Shown here: positions 24,684-37,503 of the stretch, piece by piece
Numbering within the stretch: the stretch's first letter is position 1
Layout of the letters: the number at the start of each line of letters is the position of its first letter
From: Breviolum minutum Mf 1.05b.01
Lineage: Eukaryota; Sar; Dinophyceae; Suessiales; Symbiodiniaceae
Reading direction: 5' to 3'
DNA length: 64,000 nucleotides
Assembly: GCA_000507305.1 (NCBI GenBank)
Contig: DF239249.1
Location: 186,001-250,000, forward strand
Position numbers and translations under genes: made by a program
Notes under the pieces: generated by a model
Told to the model about the DNA's origin: nothing
Seen by the model: the letters and a program-made list of their open reading frames with translations, nothing else
Database searches by the model: none

Positions 24684-25557
24684 TCATACTTTCACTGAAA
24701 CGAGGATGTTGTTGACAGCCTTCACAAAGTCAAACACCTCGTTGAACCCAAACTTGCTGCGAATTAGCATCAAAATATTCAAACGAATCCAAACAAACGA
24801 TGGTTTAACTTTATATAATTGTAGTTCCAAAGGCTTTCAGGATTCCTGCTAGCCCAATTCCCAAAAAGGTTCAACTGAGGCAATCGCAGGTGGCATACGT
24901 TTCACTGCAGAAGCTGCAGGGCTGTCTTCCTGCCGCGTTCGGATTCGGTTTACCATGATAGGCCCCTACCCATGAAGTATAGGATTACATATCATCAAAA
25001 TGGATGACCTTTACTCGAGTAGCGGTATGTTCGAAGAACTCGGGCTATGCCGCCCAGCCTATGCTGTTTTCTGATAGGGGAGACCTAGTGATGTGTGGCA
25101 CATCAAAATGGTCAAAGATGGTCAAATACAATCAGAGTACAACAACCACTGGAAAATCCATGATATGGTGTCACTTGTTGCTTCAAAACTTCAACGGATG
25201 TTTTTGGAACTCGCTTTACCACCAGACTGTGTTTTGACAGTGGACCCTGTGTTTTTGCACATCTGACGGAATATTTTCATTGTCAGTATATAGCGGAAAC
25301 TCAGCCATTTATCATCGTGTATCGCCTTGTACATTGAACCCTCTTCCATAATATTGTACCCGTGATACACCATTGATATTGAATGATCTTAGAACTTTTG
25401 AACGCATACTGACAAACAAACTACGATTGCACGAGGTGGCAACGACGAGGTGGCAACGACCCAAATTCATCAAATTTCACATCACCTTCCACCAATTCTC
25501 GGCGGAACCCACCTCCGTTTCAGCAGAGATCTCCTCGTCTTCCTCCACCTGAGTCAT
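24684..25557 (-). CDS. Minus-strand gene with acidic N-terminus
   Basis: First exon 25557-25486 begins with ATG and encodes exactly 24 codons, MTQVEEDEEISAETEVGSAE then NWWK, with the donor AAG|GTGATG. The terminal exon 24756-24684 follows AG and reads KFGFNEVFDFVKAVNNILVS, then VKV and TGA. Exons between these are ambiguous: 25373-25240 is open in two frames (one with YNIMEEGSMYKAIHDDKWLS), and about 25233-25180 reads LVVKRVPKTSVEVLKQQ. The first exon ends in phase 0 and the last starts in phase 2, so at least one middle exon is required. Product unknown. Confidence 0.5.
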
Positions 25558-25968
25558 GGTAAATTGAGCCACTGGAGAAAATCCTAAACAACAACTTTCT
25601 GAAACCCTTGAAAAGAAAACAATTGTTTTGGGAAGAAGTTCATCTTACCAAATGACTTACTAATTAATGATGATCCCAAGCTACTGGGTGCTTGATTCCA
25701 TCGGAATAAAAGAAACATTGTGAAAAAAATGATGCTTTCAGCACAAACATCAAAACTTCACAGGTGTCCCCCGCACAAAGCCGAACACTGGTTCGATGTG
25801 CATTGTATTCTTGCGTATTTCTTCACGGCATTGCAAAAGTGCATCTTAAAATCTGCTTTAAACATCTGAATCAACATTCGTCCATTAAGTACCCACAAAC
25901 AACCCAACAAGCAACCAAACAAAAAAAGAATTTTGCATCAATGTAGAGGTGGCCTCGACTCGATATAC

Positions 25969-28403
25969 CTCCTGCCAGAGGTACTGAGCCATTTCAGCAT
26001 CAGCACCTGGGATAGTCAAATTCTCTTGAATCTATGTACGAGTATATACATATATGATATATATATATATTGATATATAATGATATATACATATATTATA
26101 CATCCGGCATATGACTAAATTGGGGACTTGATTGAAATTTGATAGCGAGGTATTCCAAACCTGCCTGCTCACCATTGATTAAACATGTTCATAATTCGCA
26201 GGTGCCAAGTCCTTAGCCTTAGCCTTGAAATCGTTGGTAGAAGATAGTCATCCCCGAAACATGGGATTGCCATTGCTGGGACTCCATGTGATGTCCATTA
26301 GATCCATAGCTCCAGTGTTGGTGACAGTGTTGGTCTACTGAAATGCTCATCGATTGGAACTGTGGAACTCGATTTTCATGTCAGTGACATCCACGAGGTC
26401 CACTACCAAATGCCACGACTGAAATCCCGCCAACCCCCATGGGCTTCAATCCTGTTCAAGTTCAACCCAAGGGGCTTTTCTAAACACATGGTTGCAGCAG
26501 CTGGTGTATCGAAAGCTGCTGAATATTACATGGCGTCTATACATGTAATTGTGCAAATCACATATCTGGTCATTTATATGTAAATATATAAATATATATA
26601 CTGTATATCATATCATATGCATTTATCAATACACTTAAAAACTTATGATCTTTACATATCTTTACACATATAGTATGCATAAAGCATATCACTGAATGTA
26701 TGTGAAAAAAATATGTATGGGTGGGTGAGTCCTCTTGCTATCATGATTGGTTAGTTGTTGAACATGCAAAAACTTGATGCAAACATATTCACCTTCAAAA
26801 GATGCTGTCGGGATCGTATCCAGAAGGACAAACTACATTAAACGCGGTCACCTGGAGCTTTCTTAGGCATGCATCCACATGAAATACCATGAACTTTGTT
26901 GTAATGATCAAACATCCCAAGTAACATAATTATTCACAAAATAGTGTCATTTTTTCAAGACACCGGTAGTTTTTCGCCCACTTTCAACGACCATGATTTC
27001 ATGTATCTACAGTTTGCACCAAGTGACCGGCCACTTGGCACAAAAGAGCCCAAACGTAGACACGCAATGCACCAGCATTCAAGAAGTCGCGGCGGATCTC
27101 CTGGTACTCAAAATATGGTCCAATCAGTGAAACCGGGTTTCCTGCTGGAAATGAGTGTAGCGTGATACAGCTGTTTTGTATGCTCAATAATTTTGGTCCA
27201 ATCACCCTTTGAGCTGGCTTCTAGATCAAGTAGGTCCCACTTCAATCATCGTATCTATCCCTACAGGGCAAATAACAAATAGTCACAGTCCCTAACTTCC
27301 TGCAGTGCATCATAGAATCAGAGAACTCGAGAACCCCATGAGGTGTATAACTGCACCTGTTCCATAGGTACTTCTAACCTCTAACTGCCAGCTCCCGACT
27401 GCTATGTCCTCAGACATTCGCTGCATGACCTGTGCCATGTGCCGCGTTGACAAGGTGTGAATGCGAAGATATGCCAGCGTGGCGGAAATTTACAAATTTA
27501 GTACCCACCAAACTTCGAATGGTGAAAGGTTTTGATGGCCAGCCAAGTGAATCAACAAGTTTAGAGTCGACATTCAAAGTTCCAAAAATGAAAGTGAATA
27601 ATTAGCAATAGTCAGAACATGAATGTGGGCAACGTACAGTGCGTATTGCTTCATATTTCGACTTACAGTAGCAGAATCCACACACAGCATTCAATTCTCA
27701 CCAAGGAAATCAGCGTGTGAAACTCCGTGAAACACCTCATATTCGCCGCACTTCACGAGAGAAGTCAAGAGAAAGTAGAACTTCTCATGTTGGTTTTATC
27801 AACTTTACCCTCTAGTTTTCACAGGTGATGACACTCTCCAAAGTCATTGATGTCTGCCTTTTTCTGCTTTAGCAGAAACATCTCAACAGTTCCAATAGAT
27901 TTTAAGATCATAAACTATGGTAAAGGCGTCATACTAACAAATATGAAGACTTCCAAATACCTGGAATTCACCGTATAACTTGAAGTATGATCATGATGAT
28001 ATAATATGTCTTTCCCTAAAGAACCCTAGCCATTTTTGCACCCCGAAACGGCCTCACCAGGAGAACTCAGTGAACTTCTACGACACCAGAACCTCACCAA
28101 CTTGATTGGTGAAATGAAATGAAACAAACACCTGCAATTCGCCAAGGCTGGGACCAAAGAAAGCCATAGTTCGGGTCAGCATAGGAGCACAAGATCTCAG
28201 TCAGACTTTCTGGGATTCCCAGATTCGCGATTCGGAAACGTTTTTTTCATCAAGTATGAATTAACCAATTCGGCATGCCTCAATCTACATGTTGAAATCA
28301 TGTTTACGGGATTTCAACATAAATAGTATTGTCAAACACCTCAAAAGCTTGATTCTTTGCATTTTTGATGGCCAATAATGTGACATTCTGTATATTGCAA
28401 CGA
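25969..28403 (-). CDS. Minus-strand exons, unknown product
   Basis: A run of short exons in the same direction. About 26010-25969 reads ADAEMAQYLWQE. About 26455-26404 reads IEAHGGWRDFSRGIW with donor GTAGTG. About 27150-27010 reads YQEIRRDFLNAGALRVYVW, then ALLCQVAGHLVQT with a GT donor. About 27520-27330 reads TLAYLRIHTLSTRHMAQVMQ, then RMSEDIAVGSWQLEVRS. About 27790-27700 reads KFYFLLTSLVKCGEYEVFHG with donor CTTG|GTGAGA. About 28229-28134 reads SLTEILCSYADPNYGFLWSQ with donor CAG|GTGTTT. 28403-28313 reads NVTLLAIKNAKNQAFEVFDN with donor CC|GTAAAC. None matches a family I know. Introns between them hold TA-rich simple repeats. Confidence 0.45.
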
Positions 28404-28568
28404 CACCTTTGAATGGACCCCTGTTGTGGATCTAATTCCCATACCTGATGTTGTGGGATATATATATATATATTGTAGGTTTGGAAGCTAAGGAATGGCA
28501 AAGAGGGATCGATAGCAGAATGTTGATGGAGCTGGTATCCCGTGGGCAGAATGCAGCATTGATACCCA

Positions 28569-31480
28569 ATATACGCATCAGGTGTCATGTCCCCATGAAC
28601 TCGGAGAACAGCACAATGTCCGAACAGAGTCATTTTGTCAGGATTCCCTTGGTATACAAGACTCAAGGTCCTGCTTCGAACCCAGATCCCTCCCTAGTGG
28701 AGAACGGCAAGCCGCATCTAGTCTCCAAAAAATCAGATTTTTGCTGGACAATCGCAAGTTGGCAAACCCCTACATAAAGTGTTAAAACTGGTACCTGCAG
28801 GCTCTTCAGAATTTTTGACATCAAAGCCTAGCTTTACTGGCAGGCTTTCGAACCAGGAATTGCCATCTCCCCAATCAAAGACTAACAAAGTCTTCTGCAA
28901 AGATGGCATCCCAGGAAAATCCGATAATTTTCCAACATGGCAGGTTCAAGCAGTTATTTGTTCAGCTTTGAACAACGAATCAAGATCAAGCAAGGCAACT
29001 GTCATCAAAACGTGTACGGTTCCCAACTTGCTTCGATGTTGTGTAAAACTGCTTGACTCAAAATCTCAAAGTGTACAGTGTACATATTATGAGCCAAGCT
29101 ACCAAGTAATAATCTATATATACAGTATATGAATATATATATATATATACAATATACACCTATACATCTACTATCAAATCCATCAAGTTGTATCAACCAA
29201 ACAAACACCTTTCCAACTGTCCTATGTTTGGTGGGGATTTTTTTTTAATTCTGGGAACCCCATTGCCTCCAGGTGATTCAAGGCCACCGGAGGCCTCAAT
29301 GCTTTGAGAACGGCCGGCAACGTCCCAGTGGTGTCAAGCGGTGGGAGAAAACGTATGTATTGAAAATGTTGCTTATGTAGTTTATATCATATACGTTGTA
29401 TATATTACATGATATATTACATACAAGCTATATATACTTACTACGTATATTACAAAAATATATAAATCATTAAAAATCAATATAAATCATAAGATGTATT
29501 TCGAACTTTCAAAATATTAACGGCAAAGACTAAAATGTGTACACATGCAGAATAAGTTGAATGTTTTGTGGTTAGGTCAGTGAAGTATCCATGGTACCTC
29601 ATATAATGCTCATGCTGAGGGGAGTTCTCTGTTCAGCATCAACAAATTGTTGGGCCTTCGAGCCCTAAAAATCCATGGATTTCCAGGCATCTCAATATCA
29701 GGAGTTTTCAATTTGAAACATCTACAAGCCATTAACCAATAGAAGAGGGGCAACACTCATCCACACTGACTATAATGGATTCATGTTAATGTGCTTGTCA
29801 ACTGAGATCATCGATCTAAACAGAGATGAATCATTAAACTTATAATGACAAATATATTTCTCAGACCTTGAATTGGAGCAATGGGATAAAGTCTGCGTAA
29901 AAGTGGAGTGGACTTTTTCCTGCAAAGCTGTTCTTTGTAAAATTTATACACACTCTAAAAAAAAGCAGATGGCACTGGCACAGCCCCAATGTACTGATTT
30001 TATGTAATGGCATTTTTCTCAACTATGTACCTACATGTAGGGAGGGGTGAGATGCGCCATGCTGAGAGTCTTGCGCACCCTCCAATGCTTCACCGTCCTT
30101 CCATCCATGTAGCGAGTTGTCAACAATTTCCCAGGCAAACGCAGTGGTGAATTGCCGCACTGTTAGGCAATAAGGGAAGCAATAGAAGAAACCCTGTCCA
30201 AACATACACAAATCTGGAGTTGCGAAAGGCAAAAGCAAGAAAAAACAAAGAAAAATCATTCAAGGGACACGTTCTTGGAGATACAAATGCAAGCATAAAT
30301 TATTTTCAGTGAAAAAAGCGTCCAAGAATCCATCTGAGTCTACATCATAGTATGCTTGGTATTTCTTTCAACATTCAAAAACTTACAAAAGGTAGCACCC
30401 CATGTCATGCATTGACTGATACTCAGCTCTTGAAGGCATAAGAAAACTCACATCCGAAAGATTCTTCATCTTCAGCCATCTTTGTCTTCTGGCTTTCTTG
30501 TCTTTGTGTCTTTGTTGCTCTTGTTATCAATGTTCACTATCATATGGTTGGTGGAAGAAATCCTGCACCAGTTGATATAGTAAATGTCCCGTTATTTACA
30601 AGGTTTTATACATCCCAGGTGGTTAGCCGGATTTCCTCCATCAACAGTATTTCTAGTTATGGTTGTTCTCAACACCCAATGTCGATGGCGCTCCTGGGTC
30701 TCCATCAGAAACTCATCTTGCCCGCGGTGCACGGTCAAAGGAAACGTTCTGCTCCTCCCAGTTGCATTGAATGTGTTCAACCCAAGCAGTACCGTAACAC
30801 CCTGAGAGGATCAAACCAAAGGGGATCAAAAACCCCAAAGAGGATCTGAAAAAGGATAAAACTCCTGGGAGTCGAAAAGCAAATATGTCTATAGATATCG
30901 TGTGTATATATATATATATTGTACATTTCAATTACGTATATATTAGATTAGATACATCATATCAGAATCATATCATGCGTACTACGTACTGTGAAATATA
31001 TCTATTATCTAAGAGTATACATCATATCATCTGTAAAGACCATGGTGTTATATCTATGGTCAGCGTAACTTCCAGGGATACCTTTGCAGCTGCTAAGCAA
31101 TGAGATCACAATCAACTACCCAATAGCTTCACAATGCAACCTGTCATATGGACCATGAAGCTTGATTCCGGCGTTTCCATCATTTCAACCAAAACTCAAG
31201 ACATACTTCAGATTATTTCATCCTGAAAGGGTCCCACTGCTGATACCACATGGATTTGAGGCTGTGCGATGATGGCATCATCTTAAGACTTTCCATCTTG
31301 TGTCTGAAGATTCCACCCCAAAAGAAACCCACACGTCAATCAATGTGTAAAATGCAACGCAGACTCTCTGCTGAAGCAAAGCAACAGCTTGGTTGCTGCA
31401 TACAATGCTGCACACCCTTTTTGCTTTGTTCCCATAAGCGATCTCAAGCAATTCCACAGATAAGTGATGATGAACACCAC
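28569..31480 (-). CDS. Minus-strand exons; one PH-like stretch
   Basis: Further exons, from low to high coordinate. 28652-28569 reads NPDKMTLFGHCAVLRVHGDM. 28883-28798 reads FDWGDGNSWFESLPVKLGFD. About 29345-29263 reads DTTGTLPAVLKALRPPVALN. 30225-30037 reads LCMFGQGFFYCFPYCLTVRQ, then FTTAFAWEIVDNSLHGWKDG with donor CAT|GTAGGT. About 30790-30600 reads LLGLNTFNATGRSRTFPLTV, then FLMETQERHRHWVLRTTITR. About 31480-31380 reads LLEIAYGNKAKRVCSIVCSN. The 30.6-kb exon, with RTF.L followed by E.RHRHWV, resembles the last strands and C-terminal helix of a PH domain (conserved Trp), but only part of the fold is visible. Joins not resolved. Confidence 0.42.
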
Positions 31481-31704
31481 AGAGCAGGTTCAAACAGCTC
31501 ACATGTGAATTTTTCCTAAAATCCGCATGGCTTCAGAATGGATGTCTTTTGCTGTTTTCATGATACACTAGATCACAATATATCATAATCATTCATAATT
31601 CATAATCCAATCCTCGGGTCAGGGTCTTTTAGGACAATTTTAGGAACCTCCGTTCTCTCACATCTAAACGGGGTTTCAAGCTGCATCAAGCTGCATCTTT
31701 GGCC

Positions 31705-31856
31705 TCAAGCCTTCTTTGCAGGTCGTTTCAAGACGGTCTTCGCCACAGACTTCGTCGAGGGCTTGGTGTCCTTGGAAACCTTGGCGCCTGGTGCAATGAA
31801 TTCCTTCACAGAAAAGGCCTTCTTCACCAGTTGCTCCAGCATTTTCATGTTCACAT
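31705..31856 (-). CDS. Terminal exon with Lys-rich tail
   Basis: A clean 152-nt exon: AG at 31858-31857, then two bases completing a codon, then 49 codons and TGA at 31707-31705. It reads VNMKMLEQLVKKAFSVKEFI, APGAKVSKDTKPSTKSVAKT and ends VLKRPAKKA. The basic, Ser/Thr/Lys-rich tail resembles linker-histone-like or DNA-binding tails common in dinoflagellates, which is inference from composition only. Upstream exons of this gene were not identified with confidence. Confidence 0.55.
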
Positions 31857-32879
31857 CTGCCTTAGATCATAAAGCCAAAAGGTTCAGGTCTTGCTTTTGT
31901 TTGAGAGGCAAACAAAAAGAACATGTTAAGAGTTGGCAGAGTATTGTAGATGGCTTTGAGGCATACAAAGGCAACATGGACTATGTGACTATATCATTGG
32001 CAAAACATGGGCCCGTGATTGCTGGAGCTTGGAAGACTCAGAAGAAGAAGTCTCACTTACAACATCTCACAAAATTTACAAAGGTGCGATCATGTGCTAG
32101 ATTTTTTCAACAAAACAATGATTTTCAAGAAAAAAAATTGGTGATCATAGGTGTATATCAAGCGCTTGAAGAAACCTTCAATGCCAAGGCTCCAAGGATT
32201 TCACATATAGGCATCCCACACCATGAGTACACTTTGGGCCTACCTTTTTCACTGCAGCACTGCTTAAAGGGGACATGCCCAGGTAAATCGAAATGTTGGA
32301 TGTCCGCGGGGCAACACCACATTGGAACCACCTAAGTTGCTTGTTGTTGCGACAATCTCTAGAAACTCTTGGCAGGTTTTACCACCTGTATACAAGAAAT
32401 CATCATTGCAAGTGCGGCTGCTTATGTCCCTATGGCCGTTTGATTTCACCCTAATTCAAGCAGTAGAAGAAGCTACCCCTCTCTAAAGCGGGACTCTATT
32501 CCCGGAGTTGTAGCCACACTGGTGACTCAGGTGGGAAGATTCTGGGCCCAAATCATTCTGAATTGTCCGGTTATTGTGAAAGGATTATTCATGCCCTCTA
32601 GCTGCCATTTGCCTGGTGAAGTCGACAGTGAGTTCGTCTGGTCAGAAGATTGAAGGTGTTGAAAAAAAAACGCGTCAGTTGGCTTCCTGAAAAAAACTCA
32701 AAGTATGAAGTATGAAGTACTCGAAAAGTGCTCCGAAGGTATTCTGAAATGCATGCAATTTGGCTTGTGCTAGAGGCTCTCCCTTGAGTTCAATTCTCGC
32801 TTCCTATGCAAATCCTTGGAGAAAAGGACTCAGAGCACGTTGACACACAGAAAATATATCAAAACACTGCCAACCACAA

Positions 32880-33040
32880 AACTCCTTTCCTGAACAGCGT
32901 TCTAGGAACGTGTACGGCTTTTGGCTTTTGCTTGCATAGAAGAGCTTGCCAGCACCAATGATGTCATCGCCATAGACGTGGATATCCTTTGTATATTTCC
33001 TCGAACTTGCTTGTTCGATGGGTGGACCAGAATTCAAGCA
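32880..33040 (-). CDS. Minus-strand exon, unknown product
   Basis: The frame reads NSGPPIEQASSRKYTKDIHV, then YGDDIIGAGKLFYASKSQKP, then YTFLERCSGKEFCGWQCFD. The first two stretches have strong protein-like composition; the end near 32880 may already be intron. It lies just downstream of the stop at 33083 and so would be near the 5' part of the next gene in the minus-strand cluster. Not recognised. Confidence 0.42.
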
Positions 33041-33082
33041 TCTTCCACAACTAGTGATTGACGGGGGTAGAAAAATAAGAAA

Positions 33083-33229
33083 TCACTTTGTTCCAACAAA
33101 CTCAACAGACCCAAGTTTCTTGAACATTTTCACAATGTCTTGCACATCTTTGCGCTTTTCTGGTGATCCAATGGCTGAAATCAACTTCACCACCGTGACT
33201 TTTGGGTTGATTTCCGTCATCTTCACCAT
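33083..33229 (-). CDS. 48-residue open frame, small protein or terminal exon
   Basis: Starting at ATG 33229 in a good context (GCCGCCATGG), the frame reads MVKMTEINPKVTVVKLISAI, then GSPEKRKDVQDIVKMFKKLG, then SVEFVGTK and TGA at 33085-33083. The frame is also open upstream, so it could be the terminal exon of a longer protein. The alternation of charged and hydrophobic residues is strongly coding. An overlapping plus-strand open frame across 33018-33554 has poorer composition and was taken as its shadow. Confidence 0.55.
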   Translation of the reverse strand: MVKMTEINPKVTVVKLISAIGSPEKRKDVQDIVKMFKKLGSVEFVGTK

Positions 33230-33559
33230 GGCGGCAGGTGGAAACAAAGGAACGGCCAAGGAATGCAAGGGCGCTGCCAAAGATAGGGTAGCTGTCAAGC
33301 CAGAAAGCGTCCGTTGCTTCATGACACAAGCACCGGTTATGCCATGCATAGTACGAGCGAGATACCAAGCGAGAGTGAAATACCCCGAAAGTTCAAGGAC
33401 TGACTCAACATCTTTCCATTTACCAGTCAGTATGGATTGCCAGATGATTGTGCGAATCATGGGTCAAGTGGCAGTTGGGGTTGATGATGGTTGGTGGTTT
33501 CAAATCTTCAAAAAGGAATCCAATAGAAAGGCTCCTCTTCATGGGATCCCATAAGAGTC

Positions 33560-35330
33560 TCAACCCATTTTTTGAAGGTCTCATTTGTGGTGTAAACCAT
33601 GCATAGCCACATTCAGAAATACTGATGGCTGAAATCCTTTCTTCCCGATAATAGTTACATCATCCCATCATTTTAGAGGGTCTCAACATGTGTTTCCAAA
33701 TCCCCTGTGTTGCAGAATTTCAGCTATAAACTTACCGTGGAGTTGATTCGATCAGCCATTCGATCACCTCACCTCATGGCCGTCGCGGCTCTGTGGCAAA
33801 TCCGTTGGACCACCAAACTCAAGGCCTTGGTCTGAGAAAGGCAGGGACACATCTTGAGGTGTGTGTTTTCTTTTTTTGTAAAAATGTGATACAATGTAAT
33901 TATGTGTTCATATTTTAGATATACAATTTTACAATGTCTATATGAAGTATAGATGGCACCCTTGTTGAGTCTCCATCCTTTCCTGTAGCAATCATTGTCA
34001 AAAGTGGCCAAGAGACGGCTTGTCTGCGTTGATCCCAAGCTGCTCCTGCAATGGTTCTTTTTTACTAAAGTCAGAAGTACGAGTTGTAAGGATATCGAAC
34101 GAGGAGCTGGATGTAAGACCTTTCTGTATATCCGAAATGCCCCAGGGAAAACATCGCATGTCAAAAATATAGAGAGCATTAGAGAGCAGCAAACAACATC
34201 CAACAACCAGGACTTTGTCTACAACTCATGTCAAGTATGCATCTCCCACACGTCCGACAAGATCTGAATAGAACCCCACCTGGCTTGCCACCCAAACCAA
34301 CAATGAGGGGCTCAGCACGTATCCACTGGGCGATGCGGTAAAGGTGGAAGCCATGGAACGAAAATCATGTTGGGTGAGTAAATGGTAGCTCTGTAGTAGA
34401 AAGATCACCCTCTTTCACAGTATATGTGCAAGTACGTAAGGCTCAAAAAGGGTTCCAATGATCCATCATGATCCATCCCCCTCACCCCCCAAAAAGCCAC
34501 AAAAAAAACATGTGAGGCATGGTTCTCCAAAACTTCACCCTGGCCAAGGTCCACACAGAGCGTAGCTCTAAGAGAAAACGAAGGCGCAAAAGCTCCAAGA
34601 AGGAATCACCATACCTGCAGCAGTTAGTCTCCCTGGTACTTCCTCGTTTCAAAACTATTGCAACTGCACACAAAAAGGTAGGACTTGGGGCCCTGAGCCC
34701 TTGGCATCTTGTCAAGGATGAGCTGTTTTTTTTTCCGGTTGGAGGGGTAGAGGGTATGAGTTTTGGCACGAAAGTTGAGCTAATACAATCTGTAGAGGAA
34801 GGAAATTTCATAGAGATGTTTATTCCCTGCCAGCTTTGATATGGTTGCGTTCCAGCAAGTTAATTGACAAAATACGAGATAAACGACGGATATTACGAAG
34901 TTACAAACACAACATCGCTTTCTCACTTCCTAACTACCTCTTTGCGCTTCCAACATGTTCCAACATGGCTCCTGAATTCCAATCCTCATCTGATCGAACT
35001 CCGATGGACTCTGCCGAGTACATGCAAAAAAGATAACATGCACACCAATCACACCAAATACAATATATATATATATATCATTATCATATATAATCATCAT
35101 ATTGTCTATTAATTATTATATATTATGTGTTTAACCTGCCCATCATGTATACTTTGTAATCCTTTGGGATTCTCCCTGAAAATAAGAGCGAAAGTAAGGG
35201 TGTAGAGAGATCTCCTCTCCTACGTATCCTAAACATGTAAACCTCGCGATGGTCAGTGTTGGTGAAGCAAGGAAAAAATTCATCTGTTCTGTATCTATAG
35301 ATATACATTTTAGATCAATCAACCAGCATG
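33560..35330. other. Mostly non-coding stretch
   Basis: AT-rich DNA with runs such as the TATATATATAT near 35070. One or two minus-strand exon candidates near 34480-34620 (a frame containing SFLELLRLRFLLELRSVW) and 34000-34190 are too weak to call; a plus-strand frame over 34519-34839 is about equally good. No other feature seen. Confidence 0.4.
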
Positions 35331-35331
35331 C

Positions 35332-35773
35332 ACCCTAAACATCAGTTCACTGGGAGCCCCTTGCTGCGGTGTCAGGTGGACGGCAAACTCCAAACACTGG
35401 GCGAGGCGGGGCAGAACGTAACGGCTGGACGTGGGAATCCTGTGGTGCTAGATATGTATTCGGATGTACCGCGTGTGTACTGTATCCATGTACAAACATA
35501 TACACAACATAATCTACAGCACGAATATGTCCAGCTAAAAAAAATGCAAGAGATGATAAGAGATGTGAGTCAAAAAAGATTCTGGCCTGAGTAGTCATCA
35601 GCCATCATCAACCCAACCACAAAGCATATGCATTCATAGGCTAGATCTACTGCACCCCACAACCCCACATCATCAGTTCCGGGTCCAGAGTTTCCCGCCT
35701 TGTTTGCACGCTGAAGATTAAAATTCGCACCCAAGGGGTTCATGAAAATTCGGGCACCTTCGCACCACACCTG
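35332..35773 (-). CDS. Two minus-strand exons, unknown product
   Basis: The exon at about 35432-35332 follows CACAG and reads IPTSSRYVLPRLAQCLEFAV, then HLTPQQGAPSELMF, ending AG|GGTGC. The exon at about 35773-35612 follows TTCACAG and reads VWCEGARIFMNPLGANFNLQ, then RANKAGNSGPGTDDVGLWGA and VDLAYECICFV with a GT donor. Both are clearly protein-like. No family recognised. Confidence 0.5.
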
Positions 35774-35884
35774 TGAAGAGCTGTCTTTGAGGTCATCCTT
35801 GATGAGTGTGATGATGATTGCGATGATGATCAACACAAAGGTTACATGGAGAAGGACGCTGGTGGTGATAAATAAATAGAAATG

Positions 35885-35888
35885 ATTC

Positions 35889-35922
<34 letters not shown>

Positions 35923-35932
35923 AGATTGATTG
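35885..35932. repeat. ATTG microsatellite
   Basis: About ten copies of the tetranucleotide GATT/ATTG in a row within an intron-like region, with one degenerate unit (GATA) near the end. Confidence 0.9.
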
Positions 35933-36653
35933 TTTGAGTGAATGATTCACATCATGATTCTCAAACCAAGCATCAGACTCAGGACTGGGCCAAATTCTTA
36001 ATTAAGAACCACCCTACCTGACACCCCTTCCACTTGAAGAACCTCCCACAATACAACCCGCTGTCAAATCTTTTAGGGATCCAAATCTCTCACCAGGCTT
36101 CTCCAAGTATTGAATTGTATACATATCAAATTAAGTTGCTGAAAATCTATAAACTGACAGTCTGACACACAATGAAATCCATATAGGGAAGATGACTTTT
36201 GCAGGTGAACATGATCGTAATCTGATGTAACCTTCCTGTTCAAACAAAAACATATGAGATGATGTGCACTGTATCATATATAGTGAAGTCCAAAGACTCG
36301 TCACCAGCCAAGGGGTTTCTCACCCGGACCAGTTCACAGGCCCGCCTCTCCACTTTTGGCTACCTGATCATATAGTAATACCAAGCTGCACTAAATTCTA
36401 TCCACAAAAAATATCATTCTGGTTTGTCTCAAAAGGCTTGAAAGATTTTGAAAAAATTGTAGAAAAAAATCCAATCCCTAGAACAGCCAAATCACCGCAG
36501 GCTCTCGTTGAATGGTGTTGAAAGGCACCAAAAAAGGCGAGGAAACACAGGCAACACTAAAAAGCGACACAAGTTCACATAACACATGAGATATTCAACC
36601 AGGACCAAAATCCATCAAAACATATCAAAACCTGAAATCTCTCATGAGACCCT

Positions 36654-36856
36654 CTACATCCCTAAGTGGCTTTCTCCATCCCAAATCTGCCCTGGTCCCT
36701 GTACAGGCTGAACCTCTTGTGCTGCCTTCTTGAAAGTTGCAAGTGCAGCATTGGCCTCAGTTTCTTGAGGTCATGGTAGTTTCTGACAAAAAAAATATAG
36801 ATTTGTTGTGGACATGTTTTTTTTTCCGGAAGATCAACTTGAGTGGTGGCCGACAT
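36654..36856 (-). CDS. Very short minus-strand gene
   Basis: ATG at 36856 starts MSATTQVDLPEKK. The terminal exon 36763-36654 follows AG, begins in phase 1 and reads ETEANAALATFKKAAQEVQP, then VQGPGQIWDGESHLGM and TAG. That terminal frame is convincing (Ala/Lys helix then a Trp-containing tail). The two pieces lie within 203 bp, so this would be a tiny two-exon gene, but I found no donor that joins them in phase without a stop. An intervening or alternative first exon is possible. Confidence 0.42.
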
Positions 36857-37503
36857 TGCGTTTTACTGCCAAAACCACCTGCCGCCTACCATTGAAACAT
36901 ATTGAAACAATGGTAAGATGATTCTGGGGCTTTCATCAACTATGGAAATCATGATGTGCCATGACCATCCATGACCATGGTATGGATGGCACATTTCCAG
37001 AACAAATGTATTGCACCGCCCGTGTAGCAAGAACTGGAGATTCCTTGCAGTTGTGAATAGGTCATACTTGTATCTACCCGAAAGCAGGGCTACATGTTAC
37101 TGCAACCTAACTTAGACTGCAAGGGCTCAAGGGCGTCCCATCATGGACTGTCTCCGTGTTGCATTTTATAGCCTTTTCATAGAGGCTCGGGGACCCTTCA
37201 CCCAAAACACTTCACTGCTGAAAAGCTATGATGCATAAGCAATGAACCAACAAAACTGTTGCTGTGGCTACTGTAATCTTTGGTACGCTCTACTGAGTGG
37301 GAATGACCCCAATCAATTACATTGAATCAGCATTTACATATTTCATCTCCCATGGTAAAATGGCATATTCGTTGTTTTAGCTGTAAGTTGTCATTGCCAT
37401 ACCGTACCAGACACTGCACGTACATTAAAAAAAAGAAAATTACACACAAAATGATATGAGGCGCCGTCAAAATATATTATAATTGTCTAGTATGTTTTTG
37501 AAG